A stretch of DNA of 64,000 nt. Source: Trinickia mobilis (GTDB taxonomy: Bacteria > Pseudomonadota > Gammaproteobacteria > Burkholderiales > Burkholderiaceae). The notes below the pieces were generated by a model that saw only the letters and a list, made by a program, of their open reading frames with translations, was not told the DNA's origin and made no database searches. The stretch lies in assembly GCF_017315705.1 (NCBI RefSeq), contig NZ_JAFLRF010000003.1:225142-289141 (forward strand). Reading direction: 5' to 3'. This document shows positions 19,177 through 27,626 of this stretch, one piece after another. The translations under genes were made by a program, and so were the position numbers. Numbering within the stretch: the first letter of the stretch is position 1; each line of letters opens with the position of its first letter.

Positions 19177-20088
19177 ATGACACCGCGTTTCTCTCTTGCG
19201 TTCCGTCTGCGTCTGCCGCAATCGCGCAACGGCCAGGTTGCGCTTGCGCTCGCCGTCGTCTATCTCGTGTGGGGATCGACCTACCTCGCGGTGCACGTTG
19301 CGCTCGAATCGTTCCCGCCGCTCTTGCTTTCCGGGCTGCGCAATCTGTTTGCCGGCATCGGCCTCTTCGTGGTCGCGGTGCGGCGCAAACCCGCCATGCC
19401 GACGCTGCTCGAAGTGCGCAACGCGGGGATCGTCGGCACGATGCTCGTCGGGCTGTCGAGCGGGCTGCTCGCGCTCGGCATGCGCAGCGTCGGCACCGGC
19501 ACAGCGGCGGTCATGGTCGCGACCGTGCCGCTCTTCGCGACGGTGATCGCGGCCGTCGCCGGCCGGCAGATCGCGAAAGGCGAGTGGGCGGCGGTGGGCC
19601 TCGGGCTCTTCGGGATCGTCGTGCTCAACCATGGCGATGCGTCGCCGAGCTCGACGCTCGGCACCATCGTGATTCTCGGCGGCGCGCTTTTCTGGGCGGG
19701 CGGCGCGCATCTGGCGGGGCGTCTGAAGCTGCCGTCCGATCTGTTTCTGTCGACGGCGCTGCAGATCGGCCTCGGCGGCGCGATCTCGACGGTCGTCGCG
19801 TGGATCGTGGGCGAGCGGTTTCTCGCCATCCAGTTCTGGCCGGTCGTCTCGTTTCTTTACCTGATGCTGGTCGGCACGATGTTGGCGTATATCGCGTACG
19901 GATTCCTGATCCGGCACACGAGCCCGATCATCGCGAGCAGCTGCATGTACGTGAATCCGGTGGTCGCGGTCGCGCTCGGCGCGTTGATCCTCGGCGAGCC
20001 GGTCACCCGCTGGACCGTGATTGCGACCGGCGTGATTCTCGCGAGCGTCGCGCTGTCGTTCCGGTTCGACCGGCGCAAGGCCGGCTGA
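19177..20088 (+). CDS. EamA-family (DMT) exporter, YedA-like
   Basis: A 303-aa inner-membrane protein with ten predicted helices in two EamA repeats. The N-terminal helix VVYLVWGSTYLAVHVALESF and the final repeat around SCMYVNPVVAVALGALILGEP are hallmarks of the RhaT/YedA group of DMT exporters. Substrate unknown. The ATG at 19177 (MTPRFSLAF) is preferred over the longer open frame from 18976, whose extra 67 residues are Arg/Pro-rich and lack similarity. It is convergent with the MFS gene at 20190. Confidence 0.85.
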   Translation: MTPRFSLAFRLRLPQSRNGQVALALAVVYLVWGSTYLAVHVALESFPPLLLSGLRNLFAGIGLFVVAVRRKPAMPTLLEVRNAGIVGTMLVGLSSGLLALGMRSVGTGTAAVMVATVPLFATVIAAVAGRQIAKGEWAAVGLGLFGIVVLNHGDASPSSTLGTIVILGGALFWAGGAHLAGRLKLPSDLFLSTALQIGLGGAISTVVAWIVGERFLAIQFWPVVSFLYLMLVGTMLAYIAYGFLIRHTSPIIASSCMYVNPVVAVALGALILGEPVTRWTVIATGVILASVALSFRFDRRKAG

Positions 20089-20189
20089 TTTTGCCTCGGC
20101 GTCGCCCTCGTGTGCTTCGTGATCGCGCATCGGCTGGCGTTTCACGCATCGAACAGCGGTGCGGACGACGAGGATGTCTGAAGTCTGAA

Positions 20190-21398
20190 CTAAGCGGTTT
20201 GCCGCGCGGCAGCCGGCTCGCGCCGCGAGTGCACCCACGCGGCGAGCGCCGCGAACAGGAAGCCCGCAATGCACACGCCGGTCCATCCGAAATTGCGCCA
20301 CACGACGGCGCCCACCGCAGAGCCGGTCGCGCCGCCGATGAAGTAGCAAACCATGAACACCGTATTCACGCGGCTGCGCGCTTCGGGCTTGAGCGCATAG
20401 ATGCGCGACTGGTTCGATATCTGCGCGGCCTGCACGCCGACGTCGAGGATGATTACGCCGGCGATGAGTCCCGCAATGCTCGCTCCGGAAAAAACAAAGA
20501 TCACGAACGCCATCGCCACGAGCCCGATCGAGAACGAAATGATCGCGCGCGGTCCGCGCTTGTCGGCAACGCGCCCGGCTAGCGGTGCCGCCATCGCGCC
20601 CGCCGCGCCGACAATGCCGAACAGGCCCGCTGCCTGCGGTCCCAAATGAAACGGCGCGCCCGCGAGCAGAAACGTCAGCACCGACCAGAAGAGGCTGAAG
20701 GCCGCGAAAATCGCCGCGCCCGTGAACGACGCGGCGCGCAACCCATGCAATTCGACGACGAGGTGCCACATCGAGCCGAGCAGCTTGCCGTAGGGCAGCG
20801 TCGAGGTCGGCTTGCTGCTCGGCAAGCGCATCACGACGACCGCCGCGAGCACGACGAGCGCCGCAACCGACGTGCCGAACACCGCGCGCCAGCCGAAGTA
20901 TTGCGCGACGAAGCCCGCCGCCGTCCGTGCGAGCAGGATGCCGAGCAACAGCCCGCTCATCACGGTGCCGACCGCGTGCCCGCGCTGCGCAGCGGGCGCG
21001 AGCTCTGCCGCGAACGGCACGGCCTGCTGCGCGATCGTCGAAAGCACGCCGATGGCGAGGCTCGCGGCCGCGAGCACGACGAGCGAAGGCGCCGCGGCCG
21101 CGAAGATCAACGCAAGCGACAGCCCCGCGATTTGCAGCAGGATGATGAGCCGCCTGTCGAAGCGGTCGCCGAGCGGTGCGAGAAAGAACATTCCGGCCGC
21201 GTAGCCGAGCTGCGTCGCAGCGGGCACCGCGCCGATCCACGGCGCGCCCGCCGGAAACGACGCGCGTAACGCGTCGAGCAGCGGCTGGTTGTAATAGATG
21301 TTGGCGACCGAGACGCCCGCGATCGTCGCGAGCAACAGCAGCATGCCGCGCGAATAGTGGATCGAGGCGTCGGAGTGGCGGGAGTCGGCAGCGGACAT
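20190..21398 (-). CDS. MFS transporter (12 helices)
   Basis: A major facilitator protein of 402 aa. The A-motif is GDRFDRR in the loop after helix 2, repeated in the second half as GRVADKRGPR. The N-terminus NIYYNQPLLDALRASF is typical of the YgaY / NreB-like group of exporters with unknown substrates. The start at 21398 (MSAADSRHSD) avoids an upstream extension with no similarity. It is convergent with the EamA gene and divergent from nothing nearby; the next gene upstream (21575) has the same direction. Confidence 0.85.
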   Translation of the reverse strand: MSAADSRHSDASIHYSRGMLLLLATIAGVSVANIYYNQPLLDALRASFPAGAPWIGAVPAATQLGYAAGMFFLAPLGDRFDRRLIILLQIAGLSLALIFAAAAPSLVVLAAASLAIGVLSTIAQQAVPFAAELAPAAQRGHAVGTVMSGLLLGILLARTAAGFVAQYFGWRAVFGTSVAALVVLAAVVVMRLPSSKPTSTLPYGKLLGSMWHLVVELHGLRAASFTGAAIFAAFSLFWSVLTFLLAGAPFHLGPQAAGLFGIVGAAGAMAAPLAGRVADKRGPRAIISFSIGLVAMAFVIFVFSGASIAGLIAGVIILDVGVQAAQISNQSRIYALKPEARSRVNTVFMVCYFIGGATGSAVGAVVWRNFGWTGVCIAGFLFAALAAWVHSRREPAAARQTA

Positions 21399-21574
21399 GG
21401 ACGAGGCAACGCGTGCGAGCGAGTGGGGCGCCGCGCCATAGCACGACAAAAATCGTGCGGCAACGACACTGAGCGAGCGATCATACCGGAGCTTTTTCGA
21501 GTCTGCCGGGACCCCGCCGGTTGCCTCTCAACCGCCTTTCACCCTTCGGCGAGCCTGGCTCGCACGCGACTTCG

Positions 21575-22402
21575 TCAGTCGATCAGCGCGCCTGTCGGTT
21601 CGTAGAACGGATACGGTCCCTCGCCTTCGTCGACGTACGCGTGGTGCGTGACGAGCCCCGTCGCCGGCTCGTAGCGATGCAGCGCGAACGCGGGCGGCTC
21701 CATGCGGAACGCGGACGGTGCCTCGTCGCGCAAATCGAGCGCCACCTGATGCGCGGGAGCGGGGATGGCCGAGGCGATCGTGCCGGCGAAGCGCGTGAAC
21801 ATCGGCCGGTGGACGTGTCCGCACAGCACGCGCTCGACGTTCGGATGGCGGCTCACGATCGCGGCGAGCTTGTCGGCGGCAGCCGCATCGAGACGCATGC
21901 GGTCCATATGGCCGATGCCCGACACGAACGGCGGGTGGTGGAGCGCGACGATGACCGGCCGGCCGGCCGCGGCGTCGAGCTGTTGCGCGAGCCACTCGAG
22001 CCGCGCGTCGCACAGGTCGCCGCCGCTTTGACGCGGCACCTGCGAGTCGAGCGCGATCACGCGCAGCGGGCCGACGTCGATCGCGTACTGCACGAATTCG
22101 CCGCCTTCGCGCAGCTCGGCGCGTTCGGCGAACACTTCGCGCAGCGCGGCGCGATCGTCGTGATTGCCGATCAGCAGGTAGTACGAGATCTGCAACGGAT
22201 CGAGCAGCGTCTTCAGATGACGGTATTCCTCGGCACTGCCGCGGTCGACGAGGTCGCCCGTCACGAGCACCGCATCGGGACGCGGCTCGAGCGCATTGAG
22301 CCGCGCGACGCAACGCGCGAGACAGGCGGCCGTATCGACGCGCTGATACGCGAGCGCACCGGGCCGTTTGATGTGCAGATCGCTGATTTGAGCCAGCAGC
22401 AT
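21575..22402 (-). CDS. GpdQ/CpdA-like binuclear metallophosphodiesterase
   Basis: A 275-aa calcineurin-type phosphodiesterase, the same length as glycerophosphodiesterase GpdQ. All metal-binding motifs are present: DLHI at residues 8-11, VTGDLVD, LIGNHDD, ALHHPPF and GHVHRP. No signal peptide, so it acts in the cytoplasm. It is the last gene of an operon with a complete ABC importer and a LacI-type regulator. That context suggests it cleaves the imported solute, for example a glycerophosphodiester; cyclic nucleotides are the other usual substrate of the family. The gap to the ATPase gene is 42 nt. Confidence 0.85.
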   Translation of the reverse strand: MLLAQISDLHIKRPGALAYQRVDTAACLARCVARLNALEPRPDAVLVTGDLVDRGSAEEYRHLKTLLDPLQISYYLLIGNHDDRAALREVFAERAELREGGEFVQYAIDVGPLRVIALDSQVPRQSGGDLCDARLEWLAQQLDAAAGRPVIVALHHPPFVSGIGHMDRMRLDAAAADKLAAIVSRHPNVERVLCGHVHRPMFTRFAGTIASAIPAPAHQVALDLRDEAPSAFRMEPPAFALHRYEPATGLVTHHAYVDEGEGPYPFYEPTGALID

Positions 22403-22444
22403 GTGGGGGTTCTCTCAGAGTGTCATGTGTTGTGGAACGGCGGA

Positions 22445-23506
22445 CTACGCGAGTGCGATCAGCCCTTCGGGCGCGATCGAAATCCCGACTGCCGTGCCGC
22501 GCGCGAGCTCGACGCGGCCGGCGACGTCGATGAGAAGCGCATCGGGCGCCGCGCCGCCGATCGTGAGCCGCGTGCGCTCGCCGAGAAACGACACCGCTTC
22601 GATCGTGCCGCGCAGTTGCGCATGGGCCGGATCGGCCAGATGCGCGTCTTCGGGGCGGAAGAACAGTTCCGGTGTCTGCGTCGGGCCCGGTGCCTGGGTC
22701 CGGCTGACGCCTCGAGCGAGCACGATGCTGCCGCCCGTCGTTTCGAACGCGCCGTCGCGCCATTGTCCCGCAAGCCGGTTGATCGTGCCGACGAATTGCG
22801 CGACGGTCCGGTTCGCGGGCCGGAAGTAGATGTCGCGCGGCGTGCCGGTCTGCTCGATGCGGCCCGCGCTCATCACGACGATGCGGTCGCCGAGCTCCAT
22901 CGCTTCGGCCTGATCGTGCGTCACGTAGATCGTCGTTACGCCGAGGCTGCGCAAAAGCGCGTTCATCTCGCTTCGCAACGTGTCGCGCAGGCGCGCGTCG
23001 AGCGCGGTGAGCGGCTCGTCGAGCAGGAGCACGCGCGGCTGCAGCGCGAGCGCGCGGGCGAGCGCGACGCGTTGCCGTTGACCGCCCGAGAGCTGATCGA
23101 TCGGTTTGTCGGCGTGCGCGTCGAGCCGCATCATCGCGAGCAGTTCGTCGACGCGCTGGCGCGCGAGCCCCGCATCGGTCTTGTTGATCTTCAGGCCGTA
23201 GCCGATGTTGCCGCGCACGGTCAGGTTCGGAAAGAGCGCATAGCTCTGGAACACCATGCCGACTTGGCGGCGCTCGATCGGCAGGCGCGTCACGTCGTCG
23301 TCGCCGAAGCGCACTTGGCCGCCCGCGTCGGGCGACTCGAGGCCGGCGATGATGCGCAGCGTCGTCGTCTTGCCGCAGCCGGAGGGCCCGAGCAGCACGA
23401 GCGTTTCGCCGGCGCCGATCGCGAGGTCGAGCGGCTCGAGCACGCGCGTGCCGCGAAAGGTCTTCGCGCATTGCGTGAGCGTGATGGGAACGGGGGCGAG
23501 TTTCAT
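22445..23506 (-). CDS. ABC importer ATP-binding protein (polyamine / iron / phosphonate type)
   Basis: A 353-aa nucleotide-binding subunit that powers import. It has Walker A GPSGCGKTT, Q-loop FQSYALFPNLT, signature LSGGQRQRVALARAL, Walker B VLLLDEPLTALD and the switch histidine VTHDQAEA. The C-terminal 110 residues form an OB-like (TOBE) regulatory domain with LFFRPEDAHL. The gene lies 33 nt downstream of the second permease gene and shares its strand. The subfamily covers Fe3+, spermidine/putrescine and 2-aminoethylphosphonate importers, so the ATPase alone does not fix the substrate. Confidence 0.9.
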   Translation of the reverse strand: MKLAPVPITLTQCAKTFRGTRVLEPLDLAIGAGETLVLLGPSGCGKTTTLRIIAGLESPDAGGQVRFGDDDVTRLPIERRQVGMVFQSYALFPNLTVRGNIGYGLKINKTDAGLARQRVDELLAMMRLDAHADKPIDQLSGGQRQRVALARALALQPRVLLLDEPLTALDARLRDTLRSEMNALLRSLGVTTIYVTHDQAEAMELGDRIVVMSAGRIEQTGTPRDIYFRPANRTVAQFVGTINRLAGQWRDGAFETTGGSIVLARGVSRTQAPGPTQTPELFFRPEDAHLADPAHAQLRGTIEAVSFLGERTRLTIGGAAPDALLIDVAGRVELARGTAVGISIAPEGLIALA

Positions 23507-23539
23507 CGTGGTCGGGTCGTTCGAGTTCGAGCGGGGGAG

Positions 23540-24451
23540 TCAGGAAGCGCGGGACGCCGGGCTTTTTTTGCCTGGTTTTTTACCTAAGCGGCGCTGGCCC
23601 GTCGCATCCACGCCTAGCCATTGCATCGCGACGAGCAGCGGCATCGTCATGATGAAAAAGAGGATCGTGTACGCGCTGCCGATTTCGATGCGCAGCGACG
23701 CGTAGGTATCGGCGAGGCCGACGGGGAGCGTCTTCGTATCGGGCGTGTGCAGCATCCAGGTCAGGTTGAATTCGCCGATCGAGAGCGTCAGCACGGCGAG
23801 CGCGCCCGCGACGATGCCGGGCCGCACGTTCGGCAGCACGATCGTCGTGAAGCGCTGCCAGAAGGTGGCGCCGAGGCTCGCCGCGCCTTCTTCGAGGGTG
23901 CGCAGATCGGTGCTCGACGCCACTGCGGCCACGGCACGCACCATGAACGGCAGCGTGAACACCACATGGCCGACGACGATGAAGGCCGCGCTCGTGCGAA
24001 ACACGGTGATGCCGCCGTAGAGCACGAGCAGCGCGAGCGCCGAGGCGAGACCCGGCAGCGCGATCGGCAGCACGAGCAGTTCTTCGACGATGCGCGAGGC
24101 GCGCGTCTTGCTGCGCGCGAGCACGTATCCGGCGGGCACGCCGATGATGAGCGTGATGACCAGCGTGGCCAAGGCGATTTCGAGCGAGAGGAACACGGAG
24201 TCGCGATACTGCGTCCACACTTGGCCAAGCCACTGCAGCGTGAGGCCGCTCGACACGCCTCGGAAGTAGTTGACGGTCAGGCCCGCAAGGATCGACATCA
24301 CGACCGGCACGATCAGGAACGCGCAGATCAGGAGCGTGACGGCCCACTGTCCGGCCGCCAGAAAATGGCGCAGCGAGACGCTGTCTTTGACGCGCAGCAT
24401 GGCGCGGCGCAGGGCGGATGCTTCGGTGTGCGTCTCGAGTGTGGTGCTCAT
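23540..24451 (-). CDS. ABC importer permease 2
   Basis: A 303-aa inner-membrane permease with about six helices. The cytoplasmic EAA loop is EEGAASLGATFWQRFTTIVL, the docking site for the ATPase. It resembles PotC/PhnV-type permeases. The start at 24451 (MSTTLETHTEAS) has AGGAAA upstream; only 10 nt separate it from the stop of the first permease gene, so the two are certainly co-transcribed. The C-terminus is Lys-rich (RRLGKKPGKKS). Confidence 0.88.
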   Translation of the reverse strand: MSTTLETHTEASALRRAMLRVKDSVSLRHFLAAGQWAVTLLICAFLIVPVVMSILAGLTVNYFRGVSSGLTLQWLGQVWTQYRDSVFLSLEIALATLVITLIIGVPAGYVLARSKTRASRIVEELLVLPIALPGLASALALLVLYGGITVFRTSAAFIVVGHVVFTLPFMVRAVAAVASSTDLRTLEEGAASLGATFWQRFTTIVLPNVRPGIVAGALAVLTLSIGEFNLTWMLHTPDTKTLPVGLADTYASLRIEIGSAYTILFFIMTMPLLVAMQWLGVDATGQRRLGKKPGKKSPASRAS

Positions 24452-24461
24452 CGAGGTTTCC

Positions 24462-25286
24462 TCAAGCCGTGGCCGCAACGGCGGAACCCGTCACGTTGCG
24501 CGCGACGGCGAGCACGAGCCACGTCACGATGCCGAGCACGATCGACAACCCCGCCGCCGTCACCATGTTCGCGTTGAGCGTGAACTCGGTGTAGATCGTC
24601 ATCGGCAGCACGTCGATATCGGTCGCGAGCGTGAACGCGGTGCCGAACGCGCCCATCGCAGTCGCGAAGCACACGGCTCCCGCTGCGATGAGGCCGGGGG
24701 AGAGCGCCGGCAGCACGATGTCGCGCATGATCTGCCACGGCGACGCGCCGAGCGAGCGCGCGGCTTCTTCGAGCGAGCGGTCGAGCTTCGTCGCGGACGC
24801 CATCACGGTCACGATCACGCGCGGAATCGAGAAGTACAGGTAGCCGAAGAAGAGGCCGGTCATCGAATAGGCGAACACCCACTTGTCGCCGGTGAGCCGC
24901 AGCGACAGCGCGCCGATCAAGCCTTGCCGCCCCGCGAGCATGATGACCATGAAGCCGACGACGACGCCGGGAAACGCGAGCGGAAACGTGAGCAGCGCGA
25001 GCAGCGTGCGCTTGCCGAAGAATTCGCGGCGCGCGAGGAGGAGGCCCGAGATGACCGAGAGCGCGAGCGTCGCGAAGGTCACCGCGGCGGACAACGCCAC
25101 GGTCGCGCCGAGGCTCCTCATGTAGCGCGCGTTGGCGATCAGCGCGCGGTAAGTGTCGAACGCATGGCCGTCGGCGCTGACCTGGGCGAGCATGCCCATC
25201 GGCAGCAGCCAGAACGCGGCGAAGACGGCCAGCGCCGGCGCGATCAGCGCGATGCGCCAGCGCAGCGGAAACGTAATGTCGTGCAT
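24462..25286 (-). CDS. ABC importer permease 1
   Basis: A 274-aa inner-membrane permease (PotB/PhnU type) with about six helices and the EAA loop EEAARSLGASPWQIMRDIVL. It forms a heterodimer with the product of 23540-24451. The ATG at 25286 (MHDITFPLRWR) matches the family N-terminus; the open frame continues 19 codons upstream into the gap after the binding-protein gene. It lies 75 nt downstream of that gene. Confidence 0.88.
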   Translation of the reverse strand: MHDITFPLRWRIALIAPALAVFAAFWLLPMGMLAQVSADGHAFDTYRALIANARYMRSLGATVALSAAVTFATLALSVISGLLLARREFFGKRTLLALLTFPLAFPGVVVGFMVIMLAGRQGLIGALSLRLTGDKWVFAYSMTGLFFGYLYFSIPRVIVTVMASATKLDRSLEEAARSLGASPWQIMRDIVLPALSPGLIAAGAVCFATAMGAFGTAFTLATDIDVLPMTIYTEFTLNANMVTAAGLSIVLGIVTWLVLAVARNVTGSAVAATA

Positions 25287-25361
25287 GGGGAAAGACGCTT
25301 CAAAGTGCGACGGCAGGGCGCCGCGTTCGTTCAAACGCAGCACCCTGCATCGCTGCTGCGA

Positions 25362-26447
25362 TCAATGCATGATCTGCAGATACTGTTCGCCGAAGGCCTG
25401 CTGCTTCTCGGCCATCTTCGCGAAGTCCACGGGCTTGGCGCGCGCGTAGTCGCTCGCGGGGAGGAACTTCGAGGCGGCGTCGGCGCTCATCTGGTTCGCG
25501 CGCACCGGCCGCAGATACGCATTCGCCCACAGCTTCTGCCCCTCGTCGGAGAGCACGAAGTCGAGCACCTTCTTGGCCGAAGCTTCGTGCGGCGCACCCT
25601 TCACGAGGCTCATCACGTACGGCACCGAGATCGTGCCTTCCTTCGGAATCACGAATTCGACGTTCGCGTGATCCTTGTACTTCGCGCGGTACGCATCGAA
25701 ATCGTAGTCCAGCAGGATCGGAATTTCACCGGACAATACACGCGCGTAGGCGGTCTGCTTCGGCACGATCGGCGCGTTCGCCTTCAACTGACGAAACCAG
25801 TTCAGGCCCGGCTCGAAATTGTCGAGCGAGCCCCCTAGCGCGAGGTTGACCGCGACCGCGCCCGCATAGCCGACGAACGCGCTCGACGGATCGAGGTAGC
25901 CGATCATGCCCTTGTACTCGGGCTTGAGCAGATCGGCCCACGAACGCGGTACGGGCTTGCCTTCGAGCGCGTCCTTGTTGACGAAAAAGCCGAGCGTGCC
26001 CGAGTGGATCGCGAACCAGTACCCTTGCGGGTCCTTCATGTTCGCGGGGATGTCGTTCCAGTGCGCAGGCTTGTACGGCTGGATCACGCCCTTGTCCTTC
26101 GCCTGGAACGCCGACGACACGCCGAGATACACCACGTCCGCCACCGGGCTCTTCTGCTCGGCCATCAATTGCGCGATCGCCTGGCCCGAGTTCTTGTTGT
26201 CGAACGGCACGCGGACGCCGGTCTTCTGCTGGATCGCCTGGATCTGGCTCGCCCAGTCGGCCCATTCGGGCGGGCAGTTGTAGCAGATCGCGGTTTCGTC
26301 GGCGTGCGCGGGCTGCGGCGCGGCGAAGAGCGCGACGCCGGCGGCGGGCACGGCCGCCTGGAGCACGGCAGCGGCCAGCGCGGCGGCACCGGCCCTGCCA
26401 AACAGACGGCGCAGGTGCGCGCGAACGGAAAGTGAACGACGTGTCAC
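25362..26447 (-). CDS. ABC importer periplasmic substrate-binding protein
   Basis: A 361-aa family-1 extracellular solute-binding protein. After a basic start the hydrophobic segment runs to AAPQPAHA, the likely signal cleavage site. The mature part begins DETAICYNCPPEWADWAS and has the fold-typical WADLLKPEYKGMIGYLDP and NPA-like VKGAPHEASAKKVLDFVLSD. Start: a GTG at 26447 with AAGGAGA 7 nt upstream; the frame could extend 7 codons to a TTG at 26468, but that start lacks a site. Similar proteins bind Fe3+, polyamines or phosphonates; the neighbouring phosphodiesterase favours an organophosphate (inference). Confidence 0.87.
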   Translation of the reverse strand: MTRRSLSVRAHLRRLFGRAGAAALAAAVLQAAVPAAGVALFAAPQPAHADETAICYNCPPEWADWASQIQAIQQKTGVRVPFDNKNSGQAIAQLMAEQKSPVADVVYLGVSSAFQAKDKGVIQPYKPAHWNDIPANMKDPQGYWFAIHSGTLGFFVNKDALEGKPVPRSWADLLKPEYKGMIGYLDPSSAFVGYAGAVAVNLALGGSLDNFEPGLNWFRQLKANAPIVPKQTAYARVLSGEIPILLDYDFDAYRAKYKDHANVEFVIPKEGTISVPYVMSLVKGAPHEASAKKVLDFVLSDEGQKLWANAYLRPVRANQMSADAASKFLPASDYARAKPVDFAKMAEKQQAFGEQYLQIMH

Positions 26448-26569
26448 AGCGGGTCTCCTTGCTGGCAAAGGGATGCGGCTTATTGGTGTGGTGGTGTTGC
26501 GGGTGGTTCTGCTCGACGCGGCAGTTGATCGGACAGATCACGCGGCCGGTCAGGCGGCGAGCGGCCCGC

Positions 26570-27592
26570 TCACCGGTGGCCGACGGTATCGGAAATCGCG
26601 CAGAGCGTCTCGCCTTCGCGCAGCGTATGCGGCAGCGTGAGCGAGAGCGATTCGCCGTTGTCCGTGCCTTCGATGCGGTTCATGAGACGCTGCCACGCCG
26701 CGCAGCCGATCTCCCGGTTCGGCGTGCACAGGCTTGCGAGCGGCGGCGACAGCAGCTCGCCGACCGCGAGGCCGTCGAAGCCGAGGATCGACATCTGCTC
26801 CGGCACCGAGTACGACGCACGGCGCAGCCCGCGCATGACGACCATCGCGAGCAGGTCGTTGCTGCAGAAGAGCGCCGTGGGGCGGTTGGCGCCCGTCGTC
26901 AGATGCGCGAGCACCGAAGGCGCGAGTTCGTCGGCATTGAAATCGACTTCGAGCGCGGGGGCCGGCGTAAGGCCCGCTTGCAGCATCGCCTGCGAATAGC
27001 CGACATAGCGCAGCCGCGCGCGGTCCGACTCGGCGAGCGTGCCGGCCAGCATCAGGATGCGCCGGTGGCCGTGCGCGATCAGCATGCGCACGCCTTCGTA
27101 GGCGGCGAGACGGTTGTCGACCGACACCGCCGGACGGCGCACCGTGTCGTTGTGCATCAGCACGTAGTGCGGGCCCGCGCGGTCGAGCGCGTCGAGGAGC
27201 GGGTGCGTGTCGGCATCGGCGACCGTCAGGATGAGGCCCTCGACGCGTTGCGCGCGCAACGTTTCGATCGCGTGGCGCTCGCGCTCGGCGTCGTATTGCG
27301 TCGTCATCAACATGAGCCGGTAGCCTTGCGCCGACGCCAATTCGTCGATGCCTTGCAGGCATTCGGCGAACACGGGATTCGCCAGCGTCGGGAGCACGAC
27401 GCCGATCAGGCGCGTGCGGTCGCTGCGCAATTGGCGGCCGAGCGGGTTGGGGGTGAATTGAAGGGCGTCGATCGCCTCGCGGATCTTTTCGAGGGTGACG
27501 CGGTTCACGGAATGGGGGGCGTTGATCGCGCGCGAAACAGTGGCGATCGAAAAGCCGGCATAGGCGGCGACATCCTTGATGGTGTGCTTCAT
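26570..27592 (-). CDS. LacI-family transcriptional regulator
   Basis: A 340-aa repressor. The N-terminal helix-turn-helix is MKHTIKDVAAYAGFSIATVS with the hinge region NPLGRQLRSDRTRLIGVVLP, followed by a periplasmic-binding-protein-like sensor domain. It probably controls the ABC importer and phosphodiesterase genes downstream (122-nt gap to the binding-protein gene) and itself: a LacI-type operator lies at 27612-27626, 20 nt before its start codon. The effector is presumably the imported solute or its product. Confidence 0.9.
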   Translation of the reverse strand: MKHTIKDVAAYAGFSIATVSRAINAPHSVNRVTLEKIREAIDALQFTPNPLGRQLRSDRTRLIGVVLPTLANPVFAECLQGIDELASAQGYRLMLMTTQYDAERERHAIETLRAQRVEGLILTVADADTHPLLDALDRAGPHYVLMHNDTVRRPAVSVDNRLAAYEGVRMLIAHGHRRILMLAGTLAESDRARLRYVGYSQAMLQAGLTPAPALEVDFNADELAPSVLAHLTTGANRPTALFCSNDLLAMVVMRGLRRASYSVPEQMSILGFDGLAVGELLSPPLASLCTPNREIGCAAWQRLMNRIEGTDNGESLSLTLPHTLREGETLCAISDTVGHR

Positions 27593-27611
27593 CCTGGTCG
27601 TGGCCCTGATG

Positions 27612-27626
27612 TAAACGTTTTCGTTA
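27612..27626 (-). promoter_or_regulatory. LacI/PurR-type operator before the regulator gene
   Basis: TAAACGTTTTCGTTA contains the AAACGTTT core of LacI/GalR-family operators. It lies 20 nt upstream of the lacI-type start and overlaps the stop codon of the upstream MFS gene, fitting autorepression. I see no second copy in the 122-nt gap before the binding-protein gene. Confidence 0.6.

Noticed and set aside
24270-25838. A 522-aa plus-strand frame over the permease genes
   Set aside because: Highly charged, no family similarity, antisense to two permeases and a binding protein that form a clear operon.
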